Under the pieces are notes generated by a model. It did no database searches and was not told where the DNA came from. It saw only the letters and a list, made by a program, of their open reading frames with translations. Below, in pieces: positions 52,475 through 64,000 of a stretch of DNA of 64,000 nt. The translations under genes were made by a program, and so were the position numbers. Position 1 is the first letter of the stretch. Each line of letters begins with the position of its first letter. The stretch spans positions 1 through 64,000 of the forward strand of contig NZ_FOKR01000018.1 in the NCBI RefSeq assembly GCF_900112195.1, read 5' to 3'. The stretch is from Butyrivibrio sp. YAB3001 (GTDB lineage Bacteria > Bacillota > Clostridia > Lachnospirales > Lachnospiraceae).

Positions 52475-52595
52475 GAATAGGAAATACCTATTCAATAAAA
52501 AACGCTCCGCTATGGATGCGCACTCGCGCGAAATGAATGTGATGCTAAAGCATCCGCGCTCGGCGCGAGAGTTTTGCAGGCAAAACTCTTTGTTC
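52471..52595. repeat. GC-rich multi-palindrome element between convergent envelope genes
   Basis: Several inverted repeats follow one another: TATTGAATAGG/CCTATTCAATA (52471-52497), GATGC-TAAA-GCATC (52541-52554), CTCGCGC/GCGCGAG (52523-52529 with 52563-52569) and AGAGTTTTGC-AG-GCAAAACTCT (52568-52589). The block is far richer in GC and CG than its surroundings. It resembles a REP/MITE-type repeated element; no second copy is in this window. Confidence 0.65.
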
Positions 52596-54161
52596 TTAGA
52601 ACTGAAAATAAATAAATGTACTTACATTTGATAAAGAAATGAATGACCACACAAACAAAATAACAAACGCGGCAACTGTTTTTTTGCTGTAAGTTGTCTC
52701 TTCAATTATTTCCATAGTATTCTTCATTCTCATAACAACTGCGCAAATTGCAAGAAGTAGTATAAAGGTGATCATATACACCCATATCACTGCGTTTTGC
52801 ATTCCAAGCTGAGTAAGGAGCTGTCTGAAAACGTAATTCTCCGGAATTGCCAGATTTTCAACTGTTCTATATAAGAAGCCCGGATAAGTCCAGAAGAAAA
52901 ATCTCTTAAACATCTGAAGTGCATAGGTCATATTTTTTGAACCAAAGAAAACAAGCGATATCAGGAATAAAACAAAAGTAATTGCATTTCCCAGTCCTCG
53001 CGGAATTGTAACCAGCGCTTTATCTCCCAAGAGATATTTTTCTTTTTTAACATTATTATTATCTTCTGATCTCTTTTTATCTGAAATACCGATTATTCCC
53101 AGATTATCAAATACAACCAATAATCCCTGCATAAGTCCCCAACATATATAAGTCCAACCGGCGCCATGCCACAATCCGCTAAGAACAAATACAATCAGAA
53201 CATTTAACATGGTACGCAGCTTTCCTTTTCTGCTTCCACCAAGAGGAATGTACACGTATTTGATAAAAAATCTTGAAAGAGTCATATGCCAGCGCTGCCA
53301 TAATTCCTTGGAGGATGCAGCCTTATAAGGAGAATTAAAATTCACAGGAAGCTTATATCCAAGCATAAGGCTTACTCCATACGCCATATCGCAATATCCT
53401 GAAAAATCCAGATATATCTCAAAAGTATAGGCCAGCATAACCAGTGCTACTGTGATGGTATCAAGATAATAAGTCTGGGTAAAACCGTAGTTTACAGCCT
53501 TCGCCAGGTTATCTGCAAGAAGTACCTTTTTTGACAATCCAATGATAAATGCCATTATTCCTTTAGCCATTTTATCAGCATCATAATGCCTTAATGATTT
53601 GTCCTTAAACTGATCTATCATTTCTTTATGAAAAGCAATTGGTCCCTGAGTAAGCTTAGGAAAATAGGCTGTATAAAGTGCGTATTCAGTAAATGAATAG
53701 CATGGAGCTTCTCCATTTGCTCTGTCTATGATAAAAGATATCTGCCCGAAGGTAAAAAAGCTTATTCCAATGGGCATCAGTATTTCTTTTGCAGAAAATG
53801 TCGTCCCTGTAAGAGCATTTAAATTCTCGGTAAAAAATCCAAGATATTTAAAATAAAATAGCAGTAAAAGATTAGCAAGAACACCGATTACTTTGATAAT
53901 CTTCTTTATGGATTCCTTTCCTTTAGAATCAGCCTTTCGGTTATCAATATAATAAATAAGCACGCTAATTCCATAGTTTACAAATATGCTCAGCAAAAGA
54001 ATCTTATAAAGCCCTTCGCCAAAAGAATCATAAAAGATTATGGACATCATTACCAAAAATAAGTCAGCAACCTCATAAAACTTTATCTTATTTAGTCCGT
54101 ACCACCCACATAAAAGAATAGGAAGAAATATAAGTATAAATCTAAAGGAATTAAACCCCAT
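52596..54161 (-). CDS. MBOAT family membrane O-acyltransferase
   Basis: 521 residues from the ATG at 54161 (AAGGGG seven bases upstream; an in-frame TTG lies at 54182). About twelve membrane helices. The family motif SGLWHGAGWTYICWG holds the invariant histidine, and the WQRWHMTLSRFF segment matches DltB/AlgI/PatA types. It transfers acyl groups from a cytoplasmic donor to an outside glycan or teichoic acid, usually with an SGNH partner such as the convergent gene at 51348. Confidence 0.92.
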   Translation of the reverse strand: MGFNSFRFILIFLPILLCGWYGLNKIKFYEVADLFLVMMSIIFYDSFGEGLYKILLLSIFVNYGISVLIYYIDNRKADSKGKESIKKIIKVIGVLANLLLLFYFKYLGFFTENLNALTGTTFSAKEILMPIGISFFTFGQISFIIDRANGEAPCYSFTEYALYTAYFPKLTQGPIAFHKEMIDQFKDKSLRHYDADKMAKGIMAFIIGLSKKVLLADNLAKAVNYGFTQTYYLDTITVALVMLAYTFEIYLDFSGYCDMAYGVSLMLGYKLPVNFNSPYKAASSKELWQRWHMTLSRFFIKYVYIPLGGSRKGKLRTMLNVLIVFVLSGLWHGAGWTYICWGLMQGLLVVFDNLGIIGISDKKRSEDNNNVKKEKYLLGDKALVTIPRGLGNAITFVLFLISLVFFGSKNMTYALQMFKRFFFWTYPGFLYRTVENLAIPENYVFRQLLTQLGMQNAVIWVYMITFILLLAICAVVMRMKNTMEIIEETTYSKKTVAAFVILFVWSFISLSNVSTFIYFQF

Positions 54162-54328
54162 TACCAAACCCCTTATTTTCAATTTTTGTTTTGAACCATT
54201 TATGTCTGAACATTAGCTGTATTCTTTATTTTTTATTTTATTAAAAATGATGTATCACAACTTAATACATCCAAGCAAACATCAAGAGTATAACAAATTA
54301 GCTGTTTTGTGTAAAACTACGAGAGATA

Positions 54329-55783
54329 TTACTTCCAATAAGAATTTATCTCAATCAGTTCATTATCAGTTATCCTGGCTCCATCAAATGTATAAGAAAG
54401 CGTTATCTTTGCCTCTGCTCCTTTTTTGGTTGAATCACTTTGTCCCTGATTGGCTCTGAAATTACCAAGAGAATAATAAACAATTGTTTTGCCACCATTT
54501 TCTCTTTCAAGAGTTTCTACTTTCTGTACAACATGCGGATGACTTCCTATGACAATGTCAGCTCCGCCTTTTGCAAAAAGATCAGCGAAATGCTTCTGAT
54601 AATCTGTTATTTCTTCCTTGTACTCATCGCCCCAATGCACGAATATCATTATAATGTCTGATTCTTTTTTAGCTTCTCTTAAATCCTGCAAAAGCTTTTC
54701 TTCTTCGTTTTCTGTTCTTGGAAGATAATGAATCATATTCGGATATTTTTTACTTGTATCTCCCTGATTTGTTCCATAGGTAAAAGAAAACATTGATATA
54801 GAGATACCGTTTTTACGCATGATTTCATATGGTCTGTATTCAGTATCATTGCTGTTTTGAATTCCAATACATGTTATCCCATGATTATCAAAAAATGTCT
54901 TTGTAAGATCAATTCCATTCTTTCCCTTGTCCAACACATGATTATTTGCACAGGAAATAACATTAAATCCTGCATTTATCAAGGCTTCTCCAACTTCCAC
55001 AGGTGAACCAAATATGGGATATCCACTCACGCTATTCTTATTATCCACAAGAACTGTCTCGCAGTTAACTGCTGCAATATCAGCATTCTTTATTTCCTCC
55101 TTAAATGGCTCATATAAAAAATCAAAACTTCCATTTTTCTCATTTGCAGCATATCTATAAATTGCTTCGTGAATGATGTTATCGCCAAAAGCCACAATTT
55201 CCACTGTGTTGTCAATTTTTTTAAGTCCCCAGCTATCCCATGCCCAGAGTGTGGTTTCATCATCAATATCTTCAACCATTATTATGGAATTATTCTTTTC
55301 AAAAGGCTTTATTCTCTTAATCCTTAGCCCTGTATCGGATGCAAACCACATGGGCACAATTGTTTTTTCGTCATTACTTTCTCTATAAATAAAAAGATGC
55401 TGAGAGTATTTTTCTTCATCCTTTTCTATCCAAAAAGGCCTGTGTTTTCCAAATTTACCTTTCTTCCAGACAAGTGCTATTATCTCTTCTTTTCCGTCTC
55501 TATCTATATCAGAAAGAATTACATCCTGCACTTTCAGCTTATTTTCCGTTTTAAATACTTCATTTTTTTGTGTGTCAAATACAATAATTTTTTTTTCAAA
55601 TAGCTTAATGGTAAAAGCATTATTTTGGAATGTTATCTCTTTATCATTCCATTTTACCCAACCGGGAATTGAATTGTTTTTTATAAAAATTTTTCCAATA
55701 CAAATAGCTACTACTATTCCTAAGAATAGCAGTAGCCACCTGATATTTTTATTAAATATCGATACTTTTTGTATCTTTATCAT
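54329..55783 (-). CDS. CapA family metallophosphatase-like protein with N-terminal extension
   Basis: 484 residues. A single membrane segment (~14-33) is followed by a ~170-residue beta-rich region holding an FG-GAP/EF-like element (LSDIDRDGKEEIIALV) and then the CapA/PgsA-type domain (~205-470; EIVAFGDNIIHE, SCANNHVLDKG, VHWGDEYKEEI, GSHPHVVQ). CapA proteins are predicted metal-dependent esterases tied to polyglutamate or capsule. The ATG overlaps the DUF3160 stop by four bases. Confidence 0.82.
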   Translation of the reverse strand: MIKIQKVSIFNKNIRWLLLFLGIVVAICIGKIFIKNNSIPGWVKWNDKEITFQNNAFTIKLFEKKIIVFDTQKNEVFKTENKLKVQDVILSDIDRDGKEEIIALVWKKGKFGKHRPFWIEKDEEKYSQHLFIYRESNDEKTIVPMWFASDTGLRIKRIKPFEKNNSIIMVEDIDDETTLWAWDSWGLKKIDNTVEIVAFGDNIIHEAIYRYAANEKNGSFDFLYEPFKEEIKNADIAAVNCETVLVDNKNSVSGYPIFGSPVEVGEALINAGFNVISCANNHVLDKGKNGIDLTKTFFDNHGITCIGIQNSNDTEYRPYEIMRKNGISISMFSFTYGTNQGDTSKKYPNMIHYLPRTENEEEKLLQDLREAKKESDIIMIFVHWGDEYKEEITDYQKHFADLFAKGGADIVIGSHPHVVQKVETLERENGGKTIVYYSLGNFRANQGQSDSTKKGAEAKITLSYTFDGARITDNELIEINSYWK

Positions 55784-58053
55784 CTTTTACCTATACGATA
55801 ACTATTAGTCCATTCAGGCTGCTCAGGCTTATTTTCATATTCTACCCAGTTGTAATCATCATCAATATACCCGCCTGAAAGGCTTCTCTGAAACTCTTCA
55901 TCAGTCATGCGATCTGCCATTGGCACGGTAAACTGATAAAACGAATATGCGCTTCCGCGAGCTACATGCAATTCTCCATCAATTGGAAATACAACATATA
56001 TTAGATCAACATCCCCTGAACCAACCTCAAGAACTTCTCCATTAGGATTTGTCGCAATATCCGCAACTACAGGGCATGGTGCCTGGTAACTGTATACAAG
56101 ATTACCATCATATTTATCCTTATTTACTTCCATCCAGAAATGTTCGAGATATCCGCCATAGCATCTGATAAACTCATACTCATCATCAGTTAAAGCTTCA
56201 TTTCTAAGCTCTTTTTCAGATATTGTCAAAAGAGTTCCTGCAATCTCTGATAATTTTTCCAGATCTTCTTTTGCTGTAGTTTCAAGCATTCCAAAGCCTT
56301 CAAGGCCTTCCTTAGTCTTTTCTGAAAGGAACTTGAATCTGCTGTAGATTACAGGCTGCGGGTCAACATATCCTCTGTCATCATAAACTTCTTCATCTCC
56401 GCCACCCATCTCAGCCATTACCTGCTTGGCATAAAGAATGGTATCGTGCTTTAACTCTGCATATGAACCTGCAAATGTCTCAAGATTTTTCTTTTCCCAC
56501 TCATCATTCTGCATATATGATGGATAGCCTTCGCCTTTTTTCTCAAAAAGAGGTCTCAATGTGTTGAGCCATCCTGCATATAGACTAGCATTCCATAAAG
56601 ACGGTTCATCGTTATTAAAATGCTCTTTTAAAAGCTGAAGATTATCTGTGTAATTCTTATATTCAGTATCACCCTGTTTCTCAAGAATAGTCATAGCAGC
56701 CTCTGATCCAAGCGCTGCTGCTGTATCAAGTGTATCAGGGAGATATCTGTTATCGCCATTACTATTTGCGCCAACTGAGCTATATACAAGTCTCTGCATT
56801 ATAGCTGCATCGATTGTAAATCTCTGCCCCATAAATCTATAGGATACAATAACAGGATTTTCACCGTCCTCAACCGGGATAGAGTTTATAGCCGGAGGGT
56901 TAAGTTTTTTAGCGCTTTCACATAATGCTGAAATTTTAGAGGTATCTGAAAGCTCGGAAACTTCAGGTTCTTTTCCATAAATATCATTTACAAGCTCTGA
57001 AAATTCATAAAAGCCTGTATCATCTGATTTTCCGGCAAAAAAGCTTGTTATCTTATATATGCTTTCCCAGTTTTCTTTATGCTTGGAAATTGCTATAGTC
57101 TGAAGAAGCGCACTTTTTACCATATCTTCATTATCAAGCACGAAAGGAATTCTTCCGTACCACATCATTGCACGGAAATAGTGCTCAAGCTGCTCGTCAC
57201 CGTCGTAATATCCTCTTGGCTTATACTGAGTATAGTCTTCTTCCTTATCATTCAAAAGACATGTGCCTATGCCCTGAGCGCTCATTATCTTATCATACTC
57301 ATCTTTACACATACTTATGAATTCATCATTATTTATCGGAGCCTGCGCATTCTCATCCAGAAGCATATTTCCAACATTGAAAAACGCCAGATTTCTGAGG
57401 GCAGCTTTTTCAAAATCAGTTCCTTTTAACTGTTCATACTGATCTGCCAATTCGTTAAGCATATCACTGGTCAGAGTCTTTAATGTATCGCTAAGATAAG
57501 TTTTCTCAGACTGCTTCATGAGATATGCAAAATATAGATGGTAAGTATGCATCAGGGAATCTACAGTAACAAAACTTGGATACATATTATAGCGGTTTCC
57601 TTCGTAAATATCGAAAAACTCGTCCGCTCCATATCTCACAACTGCAAAATTGTTTTTTATAAGAGATTCTCTAAGTTCCTTAACATCATTATATTCATTT
57701 TGATTTTCAAGATTAAAAATATAATCAAGATTTTCCTCATATACTATATTTGAAAAGTCTTCATTTACTTTATATGAGGGAATCGAAGGAACAAGGTTTT
57801 CATCGTAATACTTTATCTCTGAATCCCCAAGCAGAGATTCCGCAGATGATACATTAGGAATACTAGCTTCATTATTCTCATCCGATTTTTCGGTAACTTC
57901 TGTTTGAGTGTTTTCTTCCTTTTTTTCATTTTTTTCTTCTGAGTTGTCTTTTTCAGAAGTATCAGATGTTTCATCTGTTTCTGTAGGTATCGAACTGCAC
58001 CCCGATACAACAAGTGCCATTGCCATTAAAATGGTTAATACTCTTTTTTTCAT
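55780..58053 (-). CDS. DUF3160 lipoprotein
   Basis: 757 residues. The signal peptide ends in the lipobox VVSGCSS. An acidic Glu/Asn/Lys/Thr-rich linker of ~45 residues precedes a long helical domain (~85-750) typical of DUF3160 proteins (SFVTVDSLMHTYHLYFAYLM, VSYRFMGQRFTIDAAIM). Its function is not known. It is lipid-anchored outside the cell and translationally coupled to the CapA-like gene, which suggests a shared envelope role. Confidence 0.82.
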   Translation of the reverse strand: MKKRVLTILMAMALVVSGCSSIPTETDETSDTSEKDNSEEKNEKKEENTQTEVTEKSDENNEASIPNVSSAESLLGDSEIKYYDENLVPSIPSYKVNEDFSNIVYEENLDYIFNLENQNEYNDVKELRESLIKNNFAVVRYGADEFFDIYEGNRYNMYPSFVTVDSLMHTYHLYFAYLMKQSEKTYLSDTLKTLTSDMLNELADQYEQLKGTDFEKAALRNLAFFNVGNMLLDENAQAPINNDEFISMCKDEYDKIMSAQGIGTCLLNDKEEDYTQYKPRGYYDGDEQLEHYFRAMMWYGRIPFVLDNEDMVKSALLQTIAISKHKENWESIYKITSFFAGKSDDTGFYEFSELVNDIYGKEPEVSELSDTSKISALCESAKKLNPPAINSIPVEDGENPVIVSYRFMGQRFTIDAAIMQRLVYSSVGANSNGDNRYLPDTLDTAAALGSEAAMTILEKQGDTEYKNYTDNLQLLKEHFNNDEPSLWNASLYAGWLNTLRPLFEKKGEGYPSYMQNDEWEKKNLETFAGSYAELKHDTILYAKQVMAEMGGGDEEVYDDRGYVDPQPVIYSRFKFLSEKTKEGLEGFGMLETTAKEDLEKLSEIAGTLLTISEKELRNEALTDDEYEFIRCYGGYLEHFWMEVNKDKYDGNLVYSYQAPCPVVADIATNPNGEVLEVGSGDVDLIYVVFPIDGELHVARGSAYSFYQFTVPMADRMTDEEFQRSLSGGYIDDDYNWVEYENKPEQPEWTNSYRIGKR

Positions 58054-58194
58054 AACTTTTGCCTCCCTTTATAACTAGTTCAATATCTCGAAATAATCCG
58101 GATCATTTCTATCAATTTTAATATTTTAAAGTATGTTCGAACTAGATTGAATTCTTGTCTGTTCAATAATCCTCGCAGGAATGCAGATTTTGTC

Positions 58195-58911
58195 TCAGCT
58201 TATGTTTCTTACTATTCCGACAGATACATAATTATCAAGGACTGCGCCGTAATCAGTGTCATCTTCGGAAGACGGCATATACTTTCCATCAACCATAAGA
58301 CTCAATCCGCCATTTGAAAACTCTTCAACAGCTTTATAACTATCCGTGAAAAAAGATTTCCTTGATACCTTTCGGTCTCTTAAAACACCTTTACATTCTT
58401 CGAGTTTGCATTGCGGAAAATTAACATTCCATATCTGTCCCTGAACATAAGGCTTTTCTATAAGCTCTTTTATTATGTCCTCCAGATATTTATCAGTTAC
58501 TTCATGGCATCCATTCATTCCCTCTGAAAATGCGATTGAAAGGTATCCTTGAAACTCACCTTCAAAAGCTGCTCCTGCTGTAGCTGAATACTGGATATCT
58601 GACGCAACATTATATCCGAAATTTATTCCTGAAAAAACAAAATCAGGTTTCTCCGGCATAATGTTAAGTGTTCCCACCCTCACACAATCACCCGGAGTTC
58701 CACTGCACGAAAAAGCATGAACGCCCTCAACAGGAAATTCATGGGGATGAACGTCAATCGGATGTCTTAAGGTAATACTGTGAGAAGCTGCACTTCTCTG
58801 ACTTTCCGGTGCTACAATCCAAACATCACCAAATTTTTTTGCTGCCTGGGCAAGTCTTCTTATACCATCAGACTCGATTCCGTCATCGTTAGTTATCAAT
58901 ATTTTTTTCAT
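58195..58911 (-). CDS. surE: 5'/3'-nucleotidase SurE
   Basis: 238 residues of the SurE family. The metal-binding ITNDDGI (Asp9, Asp10), a Ser in SQRSAASHS, SGTPGDCV and the FSGINFGYNV asparagine are visible. It dephosphorylates nucleoside monophosphates and is linked to stress survival. It stands alone, with about 140-178 bp on either side. Confidence 0.94.
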   Translation of the reverse strand: MKKILITNDDGIESDGIRRLAQAAKKFGDVWIVAPESQRSAASHSITLRHPIDVHPHEFPVEGVHAFSCSGTPGDCVRVGTLNIMPEKPDFVFSGINFGYNVASDIQYSATAGAAFEGEFQGYLSIAFSEGMNGCHEVTDKYLEDIIKELIEKPYVQGQIWNVNFPQCKLEECKGVLRDRKVSRKSFFTDSYKAVEEFSNGGLSLMVDGKYMPSSEDDTDYGAVLDNYVSVGIVRNIS

Positions 58912-59032
58912 AAAAATCTCCTTTTACCGCAGTCATAATAATCGTATCGCACAAGCCTTTTTAATGCAACTTATCAATTTTTCAGAAAACTTTTCGTGTT
59001 GGTTGCTTTCATATACATAACAGTTGCATCAA

Positions 59033-59082
59033 TAAAAACGGTTTGCTTTACCCATCTTAATTTTTGGTAAAACAAACCGTTT
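59033..59082 (-). terminator. terminator of the esterase gene
   Basis: AACGGTTTGCTTTACC pairs with GGTAAAACAAACCGTT around a ~13-nt loop; TTTTTATT follows on the minus strand. Confidence 0.85.
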
Positions 59083-59089
59083 AAACTCA

Positions 59090-60369
<1,280 letters not shown>

Positions 60370-60381
60370 AATAATCTTTTT

Positions 60382-61911
<1,530 letters not shown>

Positions 61912-61921
61912 TTAATGTCAC

Positions 61922-61977
61922 ATAAATAATATAATACATTATTTATAAAAAGAAAATGGAAATAAAATAATTATTTC
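61922..61977. promoter_or_regulatory. two AT-rich palindromes between GH51 and hydrolase genes
   Basis: ATAAATAAT-ATAATAC-ATTATTTAT at 61922-61946 (9-bp arms) and GAAATAA-AATAA-TTATTTC at 61959-61977 (7-bp arms). They sit in the 138-bp divergent region and may bind a regulator. Being AT-rich, either could be chance. Confidence 0.35.
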
Positions 61978-62028
61978 TAAAAAAAATGTTAATATGTAGG
62001 TAAGTTAATTACAAGATTGGAGATAAAA

Positions 62029-62964
62029 ATGAGTTCAAAAAAAGCACTGATTAAACTTGGTTTCTTTTCCGCACTATTCGGTGGATTATACGCTTTTAGC
62101 GATTATATTTATAAGATTTCATCTGTTCCACATCAACATACAGATGAAGACAAAGATTTCGACCCTTCTATAACTGAAGGACGTATGTATGTACGAAATC
62201 ATCCTCTTAGACAGGATATGTACATCCAGTCTTTAGATAATCTAAAACTTCACGCTTCTTATATTCCTTCAAAGAATAAAAGCCATAAATATGCGATCAT
62301 CATTCATGGAATCTGGGATAATCATGAAGCAAACGGAGTATATGCAAAGCACTACCATGACAAGGATATAAACTGTCTTCTTCCTGACCTTAGAGGCTTT
62401 GGGAAAAGTGAAGGTAAATATATAGGTTATGGATATGATGACAGATTAGATATTATTGAATGGATAAACTGGATAATAAAAAGAGATTCTGACGCTAAAA
62501 TAATACTGCATGGAATGAGCATGGGCTCAGCTACAACACTTATGACAACAGGAGAAAAACTTCCCTCAAATGTAAATGCTGCAATTGCAGACAGCGCATA
62601 TGCAACACTCCGCGAACAGTTTGCGCATACCTATAAGAGTTTCAAGGGATCCTTTGTTCCGGTTCCAATTGCGCTGTTTCTTTCAAGGATTATCATCTAT
62701 TTCAGATCAGGATTTGATATCAATAAGGTTAATCCTATTGATGCAGTAAAACATTCGTCAACACCAACTCTTTTCATACATGGTGATGACGATACGTTCA
62801 TAGATCCTAACATGTGCTCAAGACTCTATGAAGCAGCTAACTGTCCTAAACAGTATTGCATGATTGCTGGTGCAGGGCATATTGAGAATGTGGTAAAAGA
62901 TCCTGTAAGCTATTGGGGAAAAATTGACAGTTTCCTTGAACATTATAAATTCTTAGATGCTTAA
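62029..62964 (+). CDS. alpha/beta hydrolase (serine aminopeptidase-like)
   Basis: 311 residues from the ATG at 62029 (GGAG six bases upstream; a longer TTG start overlaps it). One N-terminal hydrophobic segment (~10-28) anchors or exports it. The domain holds IIHGIWDNHE as oxyanion region, nucleophile Ser in GMSMGSATT, Asp in FIHGDDDTF and His in GAGHIENV. It matches the YfhR/S9-like hydrolases. Its substrate is unknown. Confidence 0.85.
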   Translation: MSSKKALIKLGFFSALFGGLYAFSDYIYKISSVPHQHTDEDKDFDPSITEGRMYVRNHPLRQDMYIQSLDNLKLHASYIPSKNKSHKYAIIIHGIWDNHEANGVYAKHYHDKDINCLLPDLRGFGKSEGKYIGYGYDDRLDIIEWINWIIKRDSDAKIILHGMSMGSATTLMTTGEKLPSNVNAAIADSAYATLREQFAHTYKSFKGSFVPVPIALFLSRIIIYFRSGFDINKVNPIDAVKHSSTPTLFIHGDDDTFIDPNMCSRLYEAANCPKQYCMIAGAGHIENVVKDPVSYWGKIDSFLEHYKFLDA

Positions 62965-62998
62965 TATATAAAGATGAGCATTATACATTAATCAATCA

Positions 62999-63069
62999 AA
63001 ATAAGCCTCTCAGCAAAGTCAATTGTGTTTGTTTACACTTACAAATAACTTTGCTTAAAGGCTTATTTC
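62999..63069. terminator. bidirectional terminator hairpin
   Basis: AATAAGCC...AGCAAAGT pairs with ACTTTGCT...GGCTTATT, with a 4x4 internal loop and a ~30-nt apical loop. It lies between the convergent hydrolase and transporter genes. Confidence 0.65.
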
Positions 63070-63086
63070 ATTTCTAAATCAAATCA

Positions 63087-64000
63087 TCATATTAATCTGA
63101 ACGATTTTAAGACAAATAACCAGAATGTCAGAGAAAAAGAACATCCAAATGTTGTTATCATTATGATACTACTGCTAAGCGTTCCTTCATGTCCCATGTT
63201 CTTTGACATTATAAAACTACTTACTGTTGTCGCTGAACCAAGCATAACCAAAAGAGATATTATCTGTTCATCTCTAAATCCTATTAGTATTGCTAAAGGC
63301 ATAAAGATGGCAACAAGTAAGAATAGTTTTATGAAACTTGCAGTAACTGCCGGTTTTAGCTTGTTTACAGCTTTTTTATAATCAAATGTCGCTCCCATTG
63401 ACATAAGACCAAGCGGAGTTGCAAGATCACCTATATTATTTACTACTTTTCCCATTATTGTAGGCATTGGAACCCTTACAAGAGACCATAATAAGCCACA
63501 GAAAATACCTATCAGGATTGGATTTGTAAGTATTCCTTTTATTGTCTTTTTTACAAGTTCTTTTTTTACATTTTCATCGCTGTTATTTTCACTTGTATAT
63601 CTTCCAAGAATAGCTGATTTTGGTGCTGTTACCGTTAAAACAATAACTGCAAAAATATTATAGAGTGGCACGCTCCCAATTATCATGAGAGGTGCCATTC
63701 CTGTACTTGCTTCGCCATAAATATTGTGAATAAATGCAATACCAAGAAGAGCAGCGCTGCTCCTGTAAGACCCCTGTATAAATTCTCCGGCTTCTGATCT
63801 GTTTTTTATAAAAAGCTTTCCGATAAGTGAAATAATACAAATACTCGAAATAGTCGCAAAGAAACAAAAACCTACGAATTTGCCATCCCATGTTCCTGCA
63901 AAATCCTGACCTGCAAGGTCTTCAAACAACAATACCGGAAGTGCAATTTTAAATACAAACTTATTCATCCATGCTGCTGATTTTTCATCAATGATGTGAA
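63087..64000 (-). CDS. AEC family transporter, N-terminus beyond the window
   Basis: At least 303 residues; the frame stays open to the right edge (upstream of the ATG at 63968 it reads HIIDEKSAAW), so the true start lies outside. About eight membrane helices are visible. The pattern NKFVFKIALPVLLFEDLA and the conserved LATPLGLMSMG element fit the auxin efflux carrier (AEC) family of bile/arsenite/riboflavin-fold permeases. Members export small organic acids or malate; the substrate is unknown. Confidence 0.85.
   Translation of the reverse strand, partial: HIIDEKSAAWMNKFVFKIALPVLLFEDLAGQDFAGTWDGKFVGFCFFATISSICIISLIGKLFIKNRSEAGEFIQGSYRSSAALLGIAFIHNIYGEASTGMAPLMIIGSVPLYNIFAVIVLTVTAPKSAILGRYTSENNSDENVKKELVKKTIKGILTNPILIGIFCGLLWSLVRVPMPTIMGKVVNNIGDLATPLGLMSMGATFDYKKAVNKLKPAVTASFIKLFLLVAIFMPLAILIGFRDEQIISLLVMLGSATTVSSFIMSKNMGHEGTLSSSIIMITTFGCSFSLTFWLFVLKSFRLI

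Overview
The window reads as a chromosomal segment of a low-GC, motile, monoderm Firmicute, most likely a Lachnospiraceae of the Butyrivibrio/Pseudobutyrivibrio type. This is an inference from gene content and gene style: a Tad pilus locus with FHA and DUF5702-type proteins, a flagellin/FliS cluster, SufCBDSU, class I two-subunit fumarase, reverse rubrerythrin, glycogen branching enzyme, and plant-polysaccharide enzymes (GH51 arabinofuranosidase and a CE1-like esterase). No phage, insertion sequence, rRNA operon or CRISPR array was seen. Most genes lie on the minus strand.

Layout. 1-470: a toxin-like remnant and tRNA-Ser with a consensus promoter and terminator. 668-4519: a minus-strand group of flavodoxin/SCP2 fusion, rhomboid protease, HIT protein, fumarase alpha and (after a 356-bp gap) fumarase beta. 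4564-14387: a complete-looking Tad pilus operon (prepilin peptidase, TadZ, TadA ATPase, TadB, TadC, Flp pilin, DUF5702/TadG-like, a TadE-like protein with two Cys-rich repeats, a second prepilin peptidase, TadE, FHA protein). 14528-19652: a possible 18-codon ORF, FliS, flagellin and a 1048-aa FliK-like protein. 19714-26509: GlgB, a large TPR/degenerate-AAA protein, RsmA, TatD. 26698-27125: two tRNA-Lys units in tandem duplication. 27262-32664: the Suf iron-sulfur operon with a clear promoter and palindromic operator. 32698-34320: tRNA-Gly, an ArsP_2-type exporter and its Fur-family regulator. 34375-36850: two lipoproteins and a DUF3810 protein.

37281-46466: an intact two-component system, a hypothetical protein, an O-antigen-ligase-like protein, an RluA-type pseudouridine synthase, a second two-component system whose response regulator is frameshifted, and Pgi. 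46578-49778: MtnN, an RpiR-type regulator, reverse rubrerythrin and LuxS. 49809-58053: MurG, a TSCPD protein, an SGNH-like protein, MBOAT acyltransferase, CapA-like and DUF3160 proteins, which together look like envelope synthesis and modification. 58195-64000: SurE, esterase, GH51, an alpha/beta hydrolase and a truncated AEC transporter.

The points most worth following are: the frameshifted response regulator, explained by loss of one GGAT unit; a four-copy ~39-bp palindrome-bearing tandem repeat in front of the pilin gene; the pilus-locus TadE-like protein with duplicated YH-C-CxxC modules; a GC-rich multi-palindrome element at 52471-52595; a triple half-site operator in front of the exporter/Fur operon; a palindromic operator on the suf promoter; covarying tRNA-Lys terminators; and a possible 18-residue ORF folded into a long hairpin between the flagellin and pilus loci.
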